From: Pyrocephalus nanus
Lineage: Eukaryota > Chordata > Aves > Passeriformes > Tyrannidae
Length of the DNA stretch: 64,000 nt
Direction of reading: 5' to 3'
Assembly (NCBI GenBank): GCA_038380795.1
Contig: CM076268.1
Location: forward strand, 26,359,501 to 26,423,500
Below the pieces are notes generated by a model, which worked only from the letters and a program-made list of their open reading frames with translations, had not been told where the DNA came from and searched no databases. Every line of letters begins with the position of its first letter. The first letter of the stretch is position 1. Below are positions 51,127 to 63,664 of the stretch, piece after piece. The position numbers and the translations under genes were made by a program.

Positions 51127-51414
51127 TTGTGTAAATTTGAGATGATTCCTGATAGACTGCTTCTCATTTGCAAAGTTCTGTGACAGGACTGGAGGTGACA
51201 GGAAATTGCTGTTAGCCCTTTTCTTGGCCTCTTTCCTGATGTTTTTGTCTGTTTCTGTCATCTTGGTAACTGTCAGATCTGGTTTCACACAGGAAAGGTT
51301 CTGTTTCACCGAAGCAGTGACTCTTTTCTTTTTTGTCATATTGAGCAACTGTGTGACTGCCTTACACTGTGATTCAGGCAAACTGTTGCTGATACCACTT
51401 GGTTTCACTGCTGC
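51127..51414 (-). other. Best coding-exon candidate (minus strand), 96 codons, unidentified
   Basis: On the minus strand an acceptor region CTTTCCTTCAGATATAG ends just before 51,414, and a donor-like CAA|GTAGAG follows 51,127. The 288 nt between form exactly 96 open codons, phase 0 at both ends, starting AAVKPSGISNSLPESQCKAV. The peptide is rich in Lys, Thr, Ser and Asn, with basic clusters such as MTKKKRV and IRKEAKKRA. Roughly 70% of first codon positions are purines, and G+C is higher than in the flanks; all of this is coding-like. The composition recalls rapidly evolving, disordered nuclear proteins, but no family is claimed. The donor has A instead of G at -1, and the acceptor's pyrimidine tract is interrupted. 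A decayed gene or chance frame remains possible. Confidence 0.27.
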
Positions 51415-51710
51415 CTATATCTGAAGGAAAGTGACTTTCAGAGCAAACAAAGGCAGCAAGTTTTTCAACTTTCCACAGAATAGGCACTGTCTGCAAGGCT
51501 GGTCAAACAGCTGCACCAGCCTGTTAGGAGCTGGGATTTACTACACAGACACAAAAGATGATAGTGGTTTCTGAACCTCCAAGATGAAATTTATGACCTA
51601 AACAAATCATGACAGCTTTCCTCAGGTCTGATTGGGGTGTCTTTACTGTCCTTACTTTTTCTTAAACCTATGAGGTTCTCCTGCACTTCTCTTTCCCCCC
51701 ATAATTTTCA

Positions 51711-51895
51711 TTCAAAGAATATCAGGTTGGAAGGGACCTCTAAGATCTTGTGGTCCAACCTGTACTTGGCAAAAACAGAGTATAGACAAGATGGCCCAGC
51801 ACTCTGTCTAGGCAAATCTGAAGTGTCCAGTGCTGGGGAATTTACCACTTCACTGAGGTTATTCAAATGGATGATTATTCTCATTGTAAAAAATA
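51711..51895 (-). mobile_element. CR1 LINE 3' fragment, minus strand
   Basis: The plus strand reads AGGTTGGAAGGGACCTCTAA (51,724-51,743), then TGGTCCAACCTGT, ATGGCCCAGCACTCTGTCTA and ATGATTATTCTCATTGT. This succession is characteristic of the reverse complement of the 3' untranslated region of chicken-repeat-1 (CR1) retrotransposons in birds and other sauropsids. The GAATATC just before it fits the degenerate 3' terminal microsatellite of CR1. Similarity fades after about 51,895, so the copy is severely 5'-truncated (about 185 bp), as most CR1 copies are; a further diverged part up to about 52,000 is possible. No reverse transcriptase frame is present. A 88-codon open frame across it on the plus strand is a by-product. 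Confidence 0.85.
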
Positions 51896-53735
51896 CCCAT
51901 TAGATCAGGTCTTGCAAAATGCAACACAGGTGCATTCTTCATGTGGGTAACCCTATGGGAATGGAAAAATTATTTGTCCTTGACCAGAACATAATGTTCC
52001 TTAAGGCTTGCTGCTTAATGCTGCATAATGGTAAGGAAACCACTGGGGCTGGTGAGTGAGAGGATAACAGACATTGTCTTCTTAGGATATAAAGGAAGAA
52101 GAGGAAAGGAGTGAAATAATGACGAGAACAGTTTTAAATGTCTGTTGTTTTTATATTGGTGATGTTTATTAATATTTTAATTTTAATAACAATATACATT
52201 TTGGATAAATGGAAAGGGAGGGAGAGAGATTAGCTTTCTACTTATCCTTTATTTAAAAGGTGTGCTTTCTATCCAATAATGTTCCAAATGTGAAAGAAAA
52301 GTGCTCTAATAACCTACATTTTTGCTGAAATAACTGCTGGAAGTAATCATGACAATTTGGGATTAGAAGAAAACAGTTTCACATAGAACATGCCATGCTG
52401 CAGTTACAGCAGATTTATTTTTTTGTCAGTAATGAGGTTTTTAACAGAGGGAGGATGATTCTGTTTGCAGAAGGCCAAGGAACCTTACTCAATTTCATTT
52501 AGTTATCACCAATGACATGGAGAGCTCATAAAAGTAAGGAATCATAATACCTACCTGAACTCTCTCTTTAAATTTAGTCTGAGATTTTGAAAGTCAAGGA
52601 ACTGTCCTCAGGCAGGGAAATTAATGAATATAAAGCTGAAAGCTCATACTAATGAATACTATTTTCAAAATTAAATCCTTTGTTTCAGTTTACCAAGTTC
52701 ATCTCTCGGGATACTTTGTCTAAATTATGTCTGCTTGTAACAGAAAAAGCATTTCTTATCTTAAATTGAAATTACATTAACTTGTTATTGGAGGAAGATG
52801 GGAAATTTTGTATTTTAATTCTCGGTCCTGCTTTTGTTATACTGTCTTTGCTGATGCCAAAGGCCTGCTGGTGTCACTGTGCCACAAAGATAGCTACATC
52901 TGGGGTCAGTGCCTCAGTGATACTGCTTAGTGGTTTGAAAGATTGGCACCAGAAAAAATTCCTAAGCAAAGAGTGTAAATGAAGTTGAAGAATGGGAATG
53001 GAGAGTGTGCTGCTTCCTGAATGCTGAGGGTTTAGGTGATCCTTGCTGTGTGCTGCATCTCCCAGTGCAAACCTAAGGAAAACGTTACCTTAGGTGTGCA
53101 AATGAATGAGCTCCTTCCCCAGAGCTGCCTGGTTTCAGGGAAGATAAGGCTTTTCAGTTAGAGAGCTCCCACAATTAAAACATGTAAAGTTTTCACTTAC
53201 ACAGATGGGTTTAATACTCCTATATCTTGCTATATATTCCTATGTAATGTTTACCAGTGCAGTGAATGAGTCGAAGTACTGGTCAAAAATAGATCGTAAA
53301 ATACTGCAAGTCAGAGACTTCAGTGAGCCTTGGAAGAAAAAGGTATGAATTTATGGCCTTACTTTCGTTATTGCTGCTTAGGAAAAAACTTAGTGTTTCT
53401 TTGAGACATTACTTAAGGTATCTCGATTCATTAAATAGGTGAGCCAAAACCATGAACTTTTACTCACAACTAGTGTATAAAATCAATTGTACATATTTAA
53501 TTAATTCTTATACCAAAACAGGAAAAAATGTAAAAATCCCACATTGAGGACCCTTTAATGAGAATTCATTTTATATGCTGAAGATACTAAGCCATAGACA
53601 TAACAAAAAAATATGTTAATTGTACATTTTCCGGTGCTTACAATTTAGCATGGAATTTAAACAAGTTGCAGAGTCACTGAATTGGCACAGAAAGGCCAGC
53701 ACAGGCTCATAACCATGCTGTGCACATGTTTGCCT
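51896..53735. other. AT-rich unique DNA, no gene seen
   Basis: No supportable gene. A 66-codon frame at 52,782-52,982 (plus) is hydrophobic but lacks a motif. Moderately GC-rich sequence at 52,990-53,130 was not assigned. Confidence 0.55.
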
Positions 53736-53756
53736 CTTATCTGTTCAGCTGAGTCA
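53736..53756. promoter_or_regulatory. Compact GATA / E-box / MARE-AP1 motif cluster
   Basis: Within 21 bp lie CTTATCT (53,736-53,742, a GATA-factor site AGATAAG on the minus strand), CAGCTG (53,746-53,751, an E-box) and, overlapping it, GCTGAGTCA (53,749-53,757 region), which matches the NF-E2/MAF recognition element and the AP-1 core TGAGTCA (53,750-53,756). This combination is typical of haematopoietic enhancers such as globin control elements. That is established for those elements and is only inferred here. Confidence 0.3.
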
Positions 53757-53769
53757 TTTTGACTTTGAG

Positions 53770-53794
53770 CCCTGACAGTGTGGCACAGTCAGGG
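53770..53794. other. 25-nt near-perfect hairpin
   Basis: CCCTGAC (53,770-53,776) and GTCAGGG (53,788-53,794) are exact reverse complements. Inside, an A/A mismatch is followed by GTG and CAC pairing round a 3-nt loop. It lies 14 bp from the motif cluster. It is too short for a microRNA precursor. Confidence 0.7.
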
Positions 53795-56700
53795 GCAGTG
53801 GGAATGCTGACAAAATCACATAATCAGACTTGAGATCTGAGAAATCCGGGTTTGAGTCATGTCACGTCTGTCCTCCCCTTCCCCCTTCCAAATAAATTTC
53901 AGAAAAACTGTTAACATCTATGCTGCCTACACCTATTTCCTCTCCTGCTGTAGACCATGAAATTTTTGTCAGCCAGTTAGTTAGCTAATCCTCTTTGTTT
54001 TATAAAGAAGTGGTTGGCTATCAGATTTTGAGGGTTTGTTTTGTGTGTAAAAACCTAGAAGTCTGGCACAACACCAAGTGTTGCTGAAAAAACTTGGGAA
54101 AGGCTCTTGTGTGAATGGGTCCCTGACATTACTATTTGCTATAAAAAATTATAATGAGTTTTTGGACTATTTTGCAGAAATAAAATATTTTTAAACTCAG
54201 TTCAAAACAATACATTTAATTAATGCAAAAAAACTGGGCTCCACACAGTCCAGATATGTCAAGTAATGTTAGTTTAGTTCTGTAAATCAGTGTTTTCTTA
54301 GACTTCTTACTCTTTAAAATCATGATGGAGCAAAAGGAACTCATACAGAACAAAAATGCCCAGCCAAGTTCTGCTTTGGAATAAAATAAGCTTAGGAATG
54401 TGTGAACTGCTTCAAGCTTCAGGTCTTTTCACTGAGAAAACTAGGAAATATTTAAACCCCTTTTGTGACCATGTGATATTGCTCTTCAAGGTTTCGGTAG
54501 TATTAAGTTCAGAAGAATATTAAATAGAGATGGTATCTATTCTTGTAAAGTTTGAAAAAATAGTGTTTATTGATATCATCTGATGTGGTTAAATGAAAAC
54601 TTACATTCAGATCATTAGTGATGCTCATAATGACAGATAAAGCTTATGGACTAAATAAACACGAGACATAAAAGGAGATTGGAAAGAGAGATGGAGATAG
54701 TGGGTTGTAGCAGAACCAGAAATAAGTTTTAATTTTTACATTCCTCTGACAATATTCTACTACCTCACTTTTATGTTTATGTAAGTGTTCTGAGGTTTCA
54801 GCTGGATTTTGGGGATGGTTATTTTAATACATGGTATAATAAAGTGGAAGATTACCTCTGTGTGGAAAATTACCCAAATTGATAAAACCTCAGCCACGTA
54901 ATGCCCACAGAATCCATTTAAAATAAATGGTAATCTTATTAATTTTACATGATTACTAAAAATAAATTAAAAACTACTGAACATAATTTTTCCCCCTTGC
55001 AATACAAGGAGTGCAAAGCAAAAGCAGGGTGTTTTCAAACCAGTACATCAGTAAAGTGAATTTTCACACGTGAAGAACAAGTGTAAGCATTTGTTATTTA
55101 AAGCTAGAACAAGTCACCGTGGAAAAGCACGATGCAGGTGTCCTAGGCTGATGTAAAGGTGCTGCCATGTGCTCAGCTGATTTGCACAGCTGCATTTTAT
55201 CAGAAAGAAATAAATGAGGATAGAGATGTGCTCCTTCAAAGGATCTGAACAACTACTCTCAACCTGTTGTTTGTGCAGGCAGTATTGGTACAATGTGTTG
55301 ACAACTGAATCCTGAGAGCCAGTTGAGATGCCTACAGATTTCTGTGGTGTAAAAGAGAAGGAATAAACTGCTTACTAAATTCTCTGATAAATATGAAAAA
55401 AACTACTCTGTGGATTCCGTGGAGGGGTTTGTAGCCTCAAGGACAATACCACAGGACTGTTAAAGTTCCAGCACAGGCTACCACTCACTCCAGTGATGCA
55501 AATTCTTCAGTTACATGAAGATAGACATAGAAATAATCCCAATCAAAAGTTGTGAACTGATTTTTGGTTCAATTCTTCTCTTAGTCTTGTGTGATATGCC
55601 ACATTTTGTGTTAGGAAGTGTATAATTAAGTACATGTTAAAATACGTTTGTTTCATTTGCTTCATGATTTGGGGATTCTCCTGATTGTTTTTATGCTCCT
55701 TTCAAAAGCATGATACGCGCTGCATAATGTAGTGTTGGAACTTCCAGTTCTTAAATAAAACATGAAACCCCAGAATCCTAAAGAATCTGTTGATTAAACC
55801 AGGGCTTCAGTGCCAGTAACTGTGCATATGCACATTCTCCTCTGACAGCAAACCCCTGCCCAGCTTTTTGAATGCCAATTTCGTGTGTGTGTGTACAAGT
55901 GCTGAGATGGTAGATCATCTTCTTGTTTCTGTAGCAAAACCAACCTTTTACAAACAAACGTTCAGTTTATTCTTTATTATCAAGGAAATTCTATAGCAAC
56001 CAAAAGTAAACCTTAAAACCAATTGCAATCAAACGAATTATGTGTATCTGGAGTAATGAAAGCCAGGCTCCTCATTATTATGGGAAAGAAATTACTCAGC
56101 AGAGAGATCTAATATCATTCCCTAGCTGATTGATGAAGGAAAAGCTTAGTAGAGAGAATTTGTGAAATCACTTATATTTCTTACCTTTATTGCCTGCTCC
56201 TTGGGATAGAACAAAAAAAAGACTTTACAGTATTCTAGTCCCTTGAACATCTAGCTTTCTGTTAGAAAAAACCTCTACATGTTTTGACCTTGTTTTTGAG
56301 AAGTTCTGAATGGCATTGAACGTAAAAGTCATCTTTGTTTGTGTTCAAGAATGGGAAGGACAAAGAACAAAATAGAGTCTCTGGAAAAAAATTATTGAGA
56401 TATAGAGAAAAGTGTTTAAATAACAATGTTTTTTAAAATAACATTAGAATTATTACTTTTAAGCAGCACAAAAATCATTGTGCTAGATTAAAATTAAACA
56501 AGTCTGTTGTGACTGAAAAATATTTACTCGTGCTGAGGAAGTGTTTCAATTAAATTAGTATTCCCAAAATTAAGACATTCAAACATTATGGTATCCAAAT
56601 AGCCAAACAACATGTACTGCAGCAGGTTCTGCCAGGTAGTAATGACAACTTGTCCTGCATGTGTAATAAATTTAGAATTCAATTGACTTCAATTCTACCT

Positions 56701-59171
56701 TTTCTTTATAAAGATGTAAAAGCGTAGTGATTAGAATGGCAGGTAGCCCTTAGTCTCTTATCTCTGTCTGTTGCTGGGGTTTATGAGATGGGAAATCTCA
56801 GCTATTGAGAGACTTGAAGACTTTTTTGCCTTTTTCAAAATGATGCCAATGGACCTGTGATGTTAGTTGGTGACAGTAAACTGAATCACAATCCCTTTAC
56901 AATATTCGTTTTCTGATTAAAGACAAACCAAACATTTATGACTGCATTAACTAATAGAAGTGCATAGAGAGTGAATGTAGGAATGTTCCAGTCCTTCAAG
57001 TAGACAACTCAGATGGGAATGTTCTCTGTACAGGTGTTGTTAAATACTACATCAGGTTCCTTACCAACATGGCTAATGCTACTTAAAAGTCTGAAAAATA
57101 TATTTATTTACCTACCATTTGAAATGGGTATTTTATTTATTTTATTATTTTATTTTTATTTATGTATAAATTGAAAATACTTTTGAATTTTCATACTTGG
57201 GTTAAGTACGAGCACATTTGAGATAGGCAGTGCTTGTGTTTTTAATCCTTACTACTCCAAATTAAATAATCATTGGTCACTAGTAATCTTTATCTTTTTC
57301 TCTCTTTTGATGTATCCTACTGACAGAAGTGTAGGACTCAGTTTTATTAATTTTTGTATATATTTAAAAAAACATGTATTATTTTCAGTAAAATAACAGT
57401 AGTAATACAGATGTCAGCTTCGAATTGTGCTTAATTTTCATTTGTAGCTGCCAGGCATTCCACCTGAATTTTCTTTTGATTTTAAAGCACTTTTAGTAAT
57501 TTTTATTTCTTGCTCTTATAGAATAATTTCTAAACTCTAATGAGCAAACAAACCCTCTAATTCTTTAAGCTGATATTTAGTAAATCACAATCCCTGCATT
57601 GCACTATGGTAGGACTTAAGCTTAAAACAGAAGATAATATAAGCTCAGTGCTTTTACTTATGCAGCTGTTTATTACATATTTAAAGGTATGTTAGTAATT
57701 AGCAGTGTTTCTTTGTAGTGAAAGCATATTTGATTTATGCTTTTATTAATTAAAAAAAAAATCATTGTAAAAGGCAGGACCATGTCCAGCCACAAAAAAT
57801 GTTTTTTAATTAATAGCCTGTGTTTTATTAAGTTTAGTTTTTTGTTTGTTTGTTTTTTTCTTAAGATTGATGGAGTGATTTATGAAGACTGCTGACAGAG
57901 AACTGTGAAAAATTGTTGCATTAATACACTTTATAGGGATTTTTGGACTTTATCATATCTGGGTGGGTGTTAGTGCTCTGTTGGGCAGTTCATCAGTCAG
58001 CTGGAAGTGGCACACAAAATGAAAAGATGTAGCAGGCTCAAAAGAAATCTGGTGACACATTACCAAGCATACTGTCCTAGCAGTGAAATGCAGTGGCTGG
58101 ACCTGCCCAGGGAAGGGTAGTTATCTTACTGCAGACATCTCTCTTGTCTTACATTTTACTCCCACTACATTTTGGCAGCTCTAATGTTTAATTACTGAAG
58201 GAGAAAGGGGAATGGGGACCTGAAGAAAATTATGGATTATGGGATTAATTTACTAGGTTGAGTTTTGATAACAGTGCTGAGGACAATCCCAGTGACAGTA
58301 GTAAACTCGCCAGACTATAAAAATTCCTATACTGAAACCCTATTGCTTAAGGTGTTCACTGCAGCCTTTTTCAGCTCCTACTTGTCATTCAGATTTTCCT
58401 GAGCTTTCCCCAAATATACATAAAACTAAGAGATAGCAATGTAGGAGAAAGAGAAAACAGGAAAGTTCAGATAAGTTTCTGTATCCTCTGTTCCAGAGAA
58501 ATAGTTGAGGAAAAAAGTCTATTTTTTCATGGTGATCTCATACATGAGCAAAATACATTATGCCCTTCAGAATGCTACATACTCTAAAACATTATGATTT
58601 GGACTCAGTTCAGAGTGGAAAATTATACATGTTGGCCTATGAAGGCATATAAATATGTTGTACTCTTTATATGTAAGGTTGCCATATGTATTTAAAAGGT
58701 ATATATGTTTGAATATCTATGCATGTGGGTAAACATATTTAAATAATCTGCAGGCTAAATCAAACTGTTGACACACCTTTCAGAATAATGGGAGACAGAG
58801 GAGACCTTATGTATGTATATGTGATAACATCTGCTTTTGCCACTCACTTGAGAAATTAAAATATAGCAGAAAGGAAAAAACATCTGTCCTCTGGAAATCA
58901 TCAGCACAAGCAGTGTGTGTCCCGGAGTGGCTCAGAGCAGAGGAGTCTGTCATGCACGTGTGCAACTCCCAAGTGATAAACACTGCACAGCAGAGCAGTG
59001 CAGAGCCTGTGCTTCTTACAAAAGAGAGTCCAGGGCTGCTTGAAGCTTTCTGGGTGCTCATGCCCACAGTTCATTTCTGGATCTGTCAAAGTTAAGACCA
59101 CTGGACTCTCCTGCTGTAGGCTTGTAACTTAAGCTATGCAAAATTAGAAAGAGTTAAATTCAATGGGACAG
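53795..59171. other. AT-rich unique DNA, no gene seen
   Basis: More than 5 kb without an open frame worth naming until 58.8 kb. The stretch 57,120-57,170 is nearly pure A/T with TTTATTT units. The part at about 58,905-59,060 is GC-richer and holds a CACTGC/GCAGTG stem, but overlapping frames on both strands make coding unlikely. The part at about 55,980-56,160 has a conserved-noncoding texture that is untestable here. Confidence 0.55.
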
Positions 59172-59510
59172 TCAGAATACTCTTTCAATCCATACTTCTT
59201 TAAAGGTCATCTTATTAACAGTTAACTCTGTCTTGCTAGAACTGATCTCTTGGTTTTGCTTTCCTTTAATGTTTCCCAAAGACCAAGAACTAACACAAAA
59301 CGTTCTTCTCCCATGTTCTGTCAAACTTAATCTAACAAATGCTTTGGACAAACCTGGTGGGTTTTTACATATTCTGTGGAAAACCATGTGTTTTTCAGAC
59401 TCATAAGTGATATATGTTACTCTTCTTGGAGTCAATGGTTGTCTAAAAAGTGTTAGATTTGCTGTCACTGTAGTAAAGTTTGTTCTTGGTGTGTCTTCAA
59501 AGAAATTCTT
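59172..59510 (-). other. Possible coding segment (minus strand), about 110 codons, unidentified
   Basis: On the minus strand a frame is open from about 59,525 to a TGA at 59,172-59,174. The region 59,466 downward reads TANLTLFRQPLTPRRVTYIT at its start and contains basic and serine-rich stretches (for example KGKQNQEISSSKTE). About two thirds of first codon positions are purines, though the strand is A-rich overall. A possible acceptor CTTTACTACAG ends near 59,470 and a weak donor GAA|GTATGG lies near the end. There is no convincing initiator ATG. Composition resembles the candidate at 51.1-51.4 kb on the same strand, so they might be exons of one gene, but this is a guess. Confidence 0.17.
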
Positions 59511-59731
59511 TTCAGTGGCATTTCCTTATTCTTCTGTAACCATTCAAAGTTAGGTTTGTTCTGAGGCCCTTATTTAGAACAGCACTGATTAAAGGTCTGT
59601 CCCCCAGTGTTTATTAGGTAACACAAATAAATGTAGCCCCAACTCTAAGTGCAGGCACTGGTCCTGCATTACTGTAACATTAACTTCACAGAGACACCTG
59701 CAGGAGGGACTCTTGAAAAACTTGGAGTGCC

Positions 59732-59757
59732 TTTTTTTTTTTTTTTTTTTTTTTTTT
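59732..59757. repeat. Poly-T tract (26 T)
   Basis: This is the longest homopolymer in the window, followed by CCTCCTC. No retrocopy was recognised on either side. Confidence 0.92.
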
Positions 59758-60234
59758 CCTCCTCTGGACTACAATAGCCAGCTCCAGTTCCCAGGGTAAG
59801 AAAGTACTCTAGGTGTTTTCTGTGCCTGTGCCCTCTCTGTCACAGAACCTTTCACTCTTGATGCCTACAGCTGGTTTTCAAAACACGTGATGAGTCAGGT
59901 ACATTACAAGAACTCCCTGCAATGTTTTATTTATCCAGGCTTTTATTTATTTTCAGGCTTATCTTCCTCTACAGAGATGGGGAATTCTTATCATTTGGCC
60001 ATAGCATATAAAATAGATCACTAGAGTTAGACCCCAGAGGATTTGCTTGTAATGCTTGAATCAAGACAGTCTTTTACTGATGTGCAAAAGTTGCACTCAG
60101 CTAATTGTTTTTAGTTTGTGTCCAAATGGATTTGTTGAATGTTCTGTGTCTCATTTACAAATGCAGTGGAGAAGGCCTCCAAATTTTGCTAGCAGTTTTT
60201 TTATTAAAGAAAGCCCTTTCCCTCTTAAGATATC

Positions 60235-60255
60235 TTTTTTTTTTTTTTTTTTTTT
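60235..60255. repeat. Poly-T tract (21 T)
   Basis: Twenty-one T residues follow ATATC and precede GCATC. It is a simple homopolymer about 480 bp from the previous one. Confidence 0.92.
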
Positions 60256-63200
60256 GCATCAGAAGACTCTAGTATTGTAAACTCGTTTCTACATTTTTGT
60301 GCTGAAGGCTGGGGCAAGATGCATTTCATAAACTTCTGAGAAACAGATATTAGCAGAAGAGATAGACTTGTAAAGATTCCATGTAATCGAACTTTATGTG
60401 CTGTGCAATGGCTGAATATTGAATTTGTAGGTAGTAGGTCTTAAAATGTCTCAAACCTGCTTTAATAAACAAAAAAAATGGCTAAAATATTAACATTACC
60501 CAGTAGTATTTTTTTTTTGTTTATATTCTAGCCATTCAGCTTACATTGCAGGGAGGGTACATCACACTTACAGTGGAGCTGATAATTTTTACTTTCTGGA
60601 GGAGCTGATGTCTGATGGGTTAAGATTTTCATTATAATTCTACTATAAACTGGCCAAGTGTTTTGCTGGACATAGGAATATGCAAATATAATTGTATGCT
60701 GGAATGTGGGAGGTTTATTTCATTTTATATTTGCCATCAAAACAACAAGTAAGGTTTGTGTTCTCACTGGCCATCGATTGCTCCATTGAGTCTTGGCCAT
60801 TCTGTCTTCAGCATACTACTTGGGCAAAGGGTTAATTCCATTTTGGTTCCTTTGTCTGTCATTGCTTCTTCTTTCCTTTTCTCTGTGATTTAAACAGAAT
60901 AGTTCAGCCTCCCAGCTGTCAATCTGTCGGTTTTCATGAGTGCTAAATACACTAGGGAAAAAAAGCAATTTATTACATTTTCACAACTGAGGAAGACTGG
61001 ATGGCTCAGGAGATTGGTAATGAGCCTGGATGCTGAAGGTAGAGATACAGAAAAGAGCTACACATGCTACTAACAAATTCAAAGGTGCATCTGGAGAGAC
61101 ATTGCATAGATTGCACCAAAGAAGCTAAATTTGGAATGCTGTTAATGGAATGATTTTCTTGTACATGATTGGAGTAAACTTAAACTGAAACACCTTAAAG
61201 TCCAAGTTTAACAAATAAAATTCTTGTCCTATGTGCCTTTCCAAGCTGTTCTTCCAGCAATCTACTGCAGATGGGCGTAGTGCAGAGTGACTTTTCTCTT
61301 CTTGACTTCAGCTTTGCTTAATGGTCAGTTCTCATACAATATTTACGTGATATAAAGTTGACTATTTAGAACATTATGGTATATTGCTAAGATGGCCTAG
61401 TGAAAGTCCAAGTAAAAATTTGTGACCAGACTTCCGCTCTTAAACAATTAAACCAATACATTGAAAGAAAGCTTTCAAATTATTTTTTTCCCCTGTAAAA
61501 ATTAACTTCAGACTATTTTCAAGACTTGTTTGAGCATTTTATTAGGGAGTTTCATGCCTAAATACTGTCTAACAGAAAAATAAAAACCAGACTTTGAAGT
61601 GGGAAACTGTTCAAATAAAAATATCAAACAGCAGTGATCTGTTGCATGTGGAGAATCTTCAGCAAATGTGTTGAATTGCACTGCTTAAGTTGCAGTGAGA
61701 TTTAATGATGCCCAGGAGCATTTGCCTCCAGTTACTTCAGTCCAGTGATGTGAGGCTGCACCTACCTTTGATTGGAAATTTGGAGTGATGGGCCACTCTG
61801 AAGGTGGAGAGTAAATCTTTACTTTTGTAAGGAATTTTGCAGTATTTATGTGTTATTCACTAGCCATTTTGAAAGATTATCTCAATATTTGTTTATATTT
61901 CATTGATTTATGTAGGGCCTTGTGATATTAAAAAAGGTTGAAATTGAATAGATGTGTGGGTAGTTTTTTTGATTAGAAGCGTAAAACACTCTCCTAACCA
62001 GAGCTCTCTAGTGTTTTAGCAACTTTTTCATTTATAGCTAGTTAAGAAATATAGATTTTTCCTAGATGATAGATTTAAAGTGTGTTAAAAACTAAATAAT
62101 GCTCATATGCTGCTATTTTCTACCATCTGAAGCAATGTCTGAAAAATTCTCTACCAAAAAACGAAATGGGAGTGTTGAAAAAAAAACCTCCAACCCACAC
62201 AAAGTGAAAAAAAAAATAGCATAAAAAGAAAAGCCTGACTTCAAAACTCTTCAGCAAAACCATCTTTATTCTCATAGGATGCATCACCTTCTCTTGCCTT
62301 GTAAAACATCTGAGAAGATATTCCATTTATATTGTCTAAACATGAATACTGATAAATAATAAATAAAGCAGTTGCTTTCAGTAACGATGATACCAAAGGT
62401 TAAGGTTGAATTTTGAACTAAGGCTATCCCAGCAATTTGCTTGCCTACAAGTCACATGCACTGTCTGCTGAACAGGATAATCTTTAATTAGCTTTCACTA
62501 ATATATTTTGGTTTGAAAAGGGGGTGTTTTAGGTTTCTCACTCTCTTTACTACATGTTACAGTATAAAACATTCCTAGAGAAGGAGTTTTCCTAAGAAAT
62601 ATTTAAATGAATCACTATATTACTGTGAGAATTCAGTAAGGCCTGAAGAAATATGCTTCACTACGGGTTAGATTTTATGGAATTTAAAAGCATTCTGTTT
62701 CTTTAGAAATAAGAGGCAAGGAGACTTGAAAGATTTTCACTTATGACCATCACTAACAGTTCTGAGTTTACCTGGCATAAATTAAATCATGTTTTTTAAA
62801 AGCTATTGCTTTTAACTGGCACAGTGTTGTAGGAACTAGCGTGAATGAATTTCAAAACTGTCACTGACTAATGACTTCAGAATGAAGCTGCCTTTAATTC
62901 ATCATCTTTGCCAGATACTCTTTTTATTCAAGGGTTGGAAAAGAATATTTCCATAATTACACACTACCTGACAGATGGTACAATGCCAGTGACGTATCAT
63001 GTTTTACTAATATATTTCTTTATCAGATGTTCACACCAGAAGTATTTACCTTTATATAACACTGACATCAATTGTGCAGGCTGCGAAACAGATTTATTCC
63101 TCTGAAAGAATGTTTCTAATAAAATGAATACAATGACATTTGGAGCTGCAAGCCTTGAGGCATGCATGTATCCTGCACCAAAAACCTTAATTAATTCATA

Positions 63201-63640
63201 GCTTAGCTTGTTTTGGTGTGTGTTTTTTTCAGCACAAGCAGGAACAAAATTAATCAAGTATATTACCAATTGTAGTAAAATATATGTACTATTAAACTTG
63301 GTTCATTTGTCTTTTCATTGTAAAATTAAAACCTTGGCATGGGTATTACTGAGGAATCTCATAGAGGTTTTTCCTGTCATCAGTCCTGTAACCCATCTCA
63401 GGTTAATTAATCTTTGGCTTGTATTCTGATGTCTGGCTAACCATTCTGAACATCTTCTCTTGCCTTCTGGTGAGAATAACTTTGCTAGACATTCAAAGAT
63501 GAATAGATAAGTTCCATGAGAAAAATCTTGACTATGTGTCCTTCAGTCTTGGTACCATTTTGCTCATTATTTGGATTTCTTTTACTTGGATCTCAGCAGA
63601 TGACTGACCTTTAAAGTGTTGTTCTACTCTAAGCAGCAAA

Positions 63641-63664
63641 TTAATAATAATAAAAAAAAAAAAA
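63641..63664. repeat. (AAT)n and poly-A tract
   Basis: TTAATAATAAT is followed by 13 A residues. Confidence 0.88.

Noticed and set aside
53845..53875. Possible tRNA B-box (GGTTTGAGTC)
   Set aside because: No A-box at suitable distance, no cloverleaf arms and one mismatch in the B-box core.
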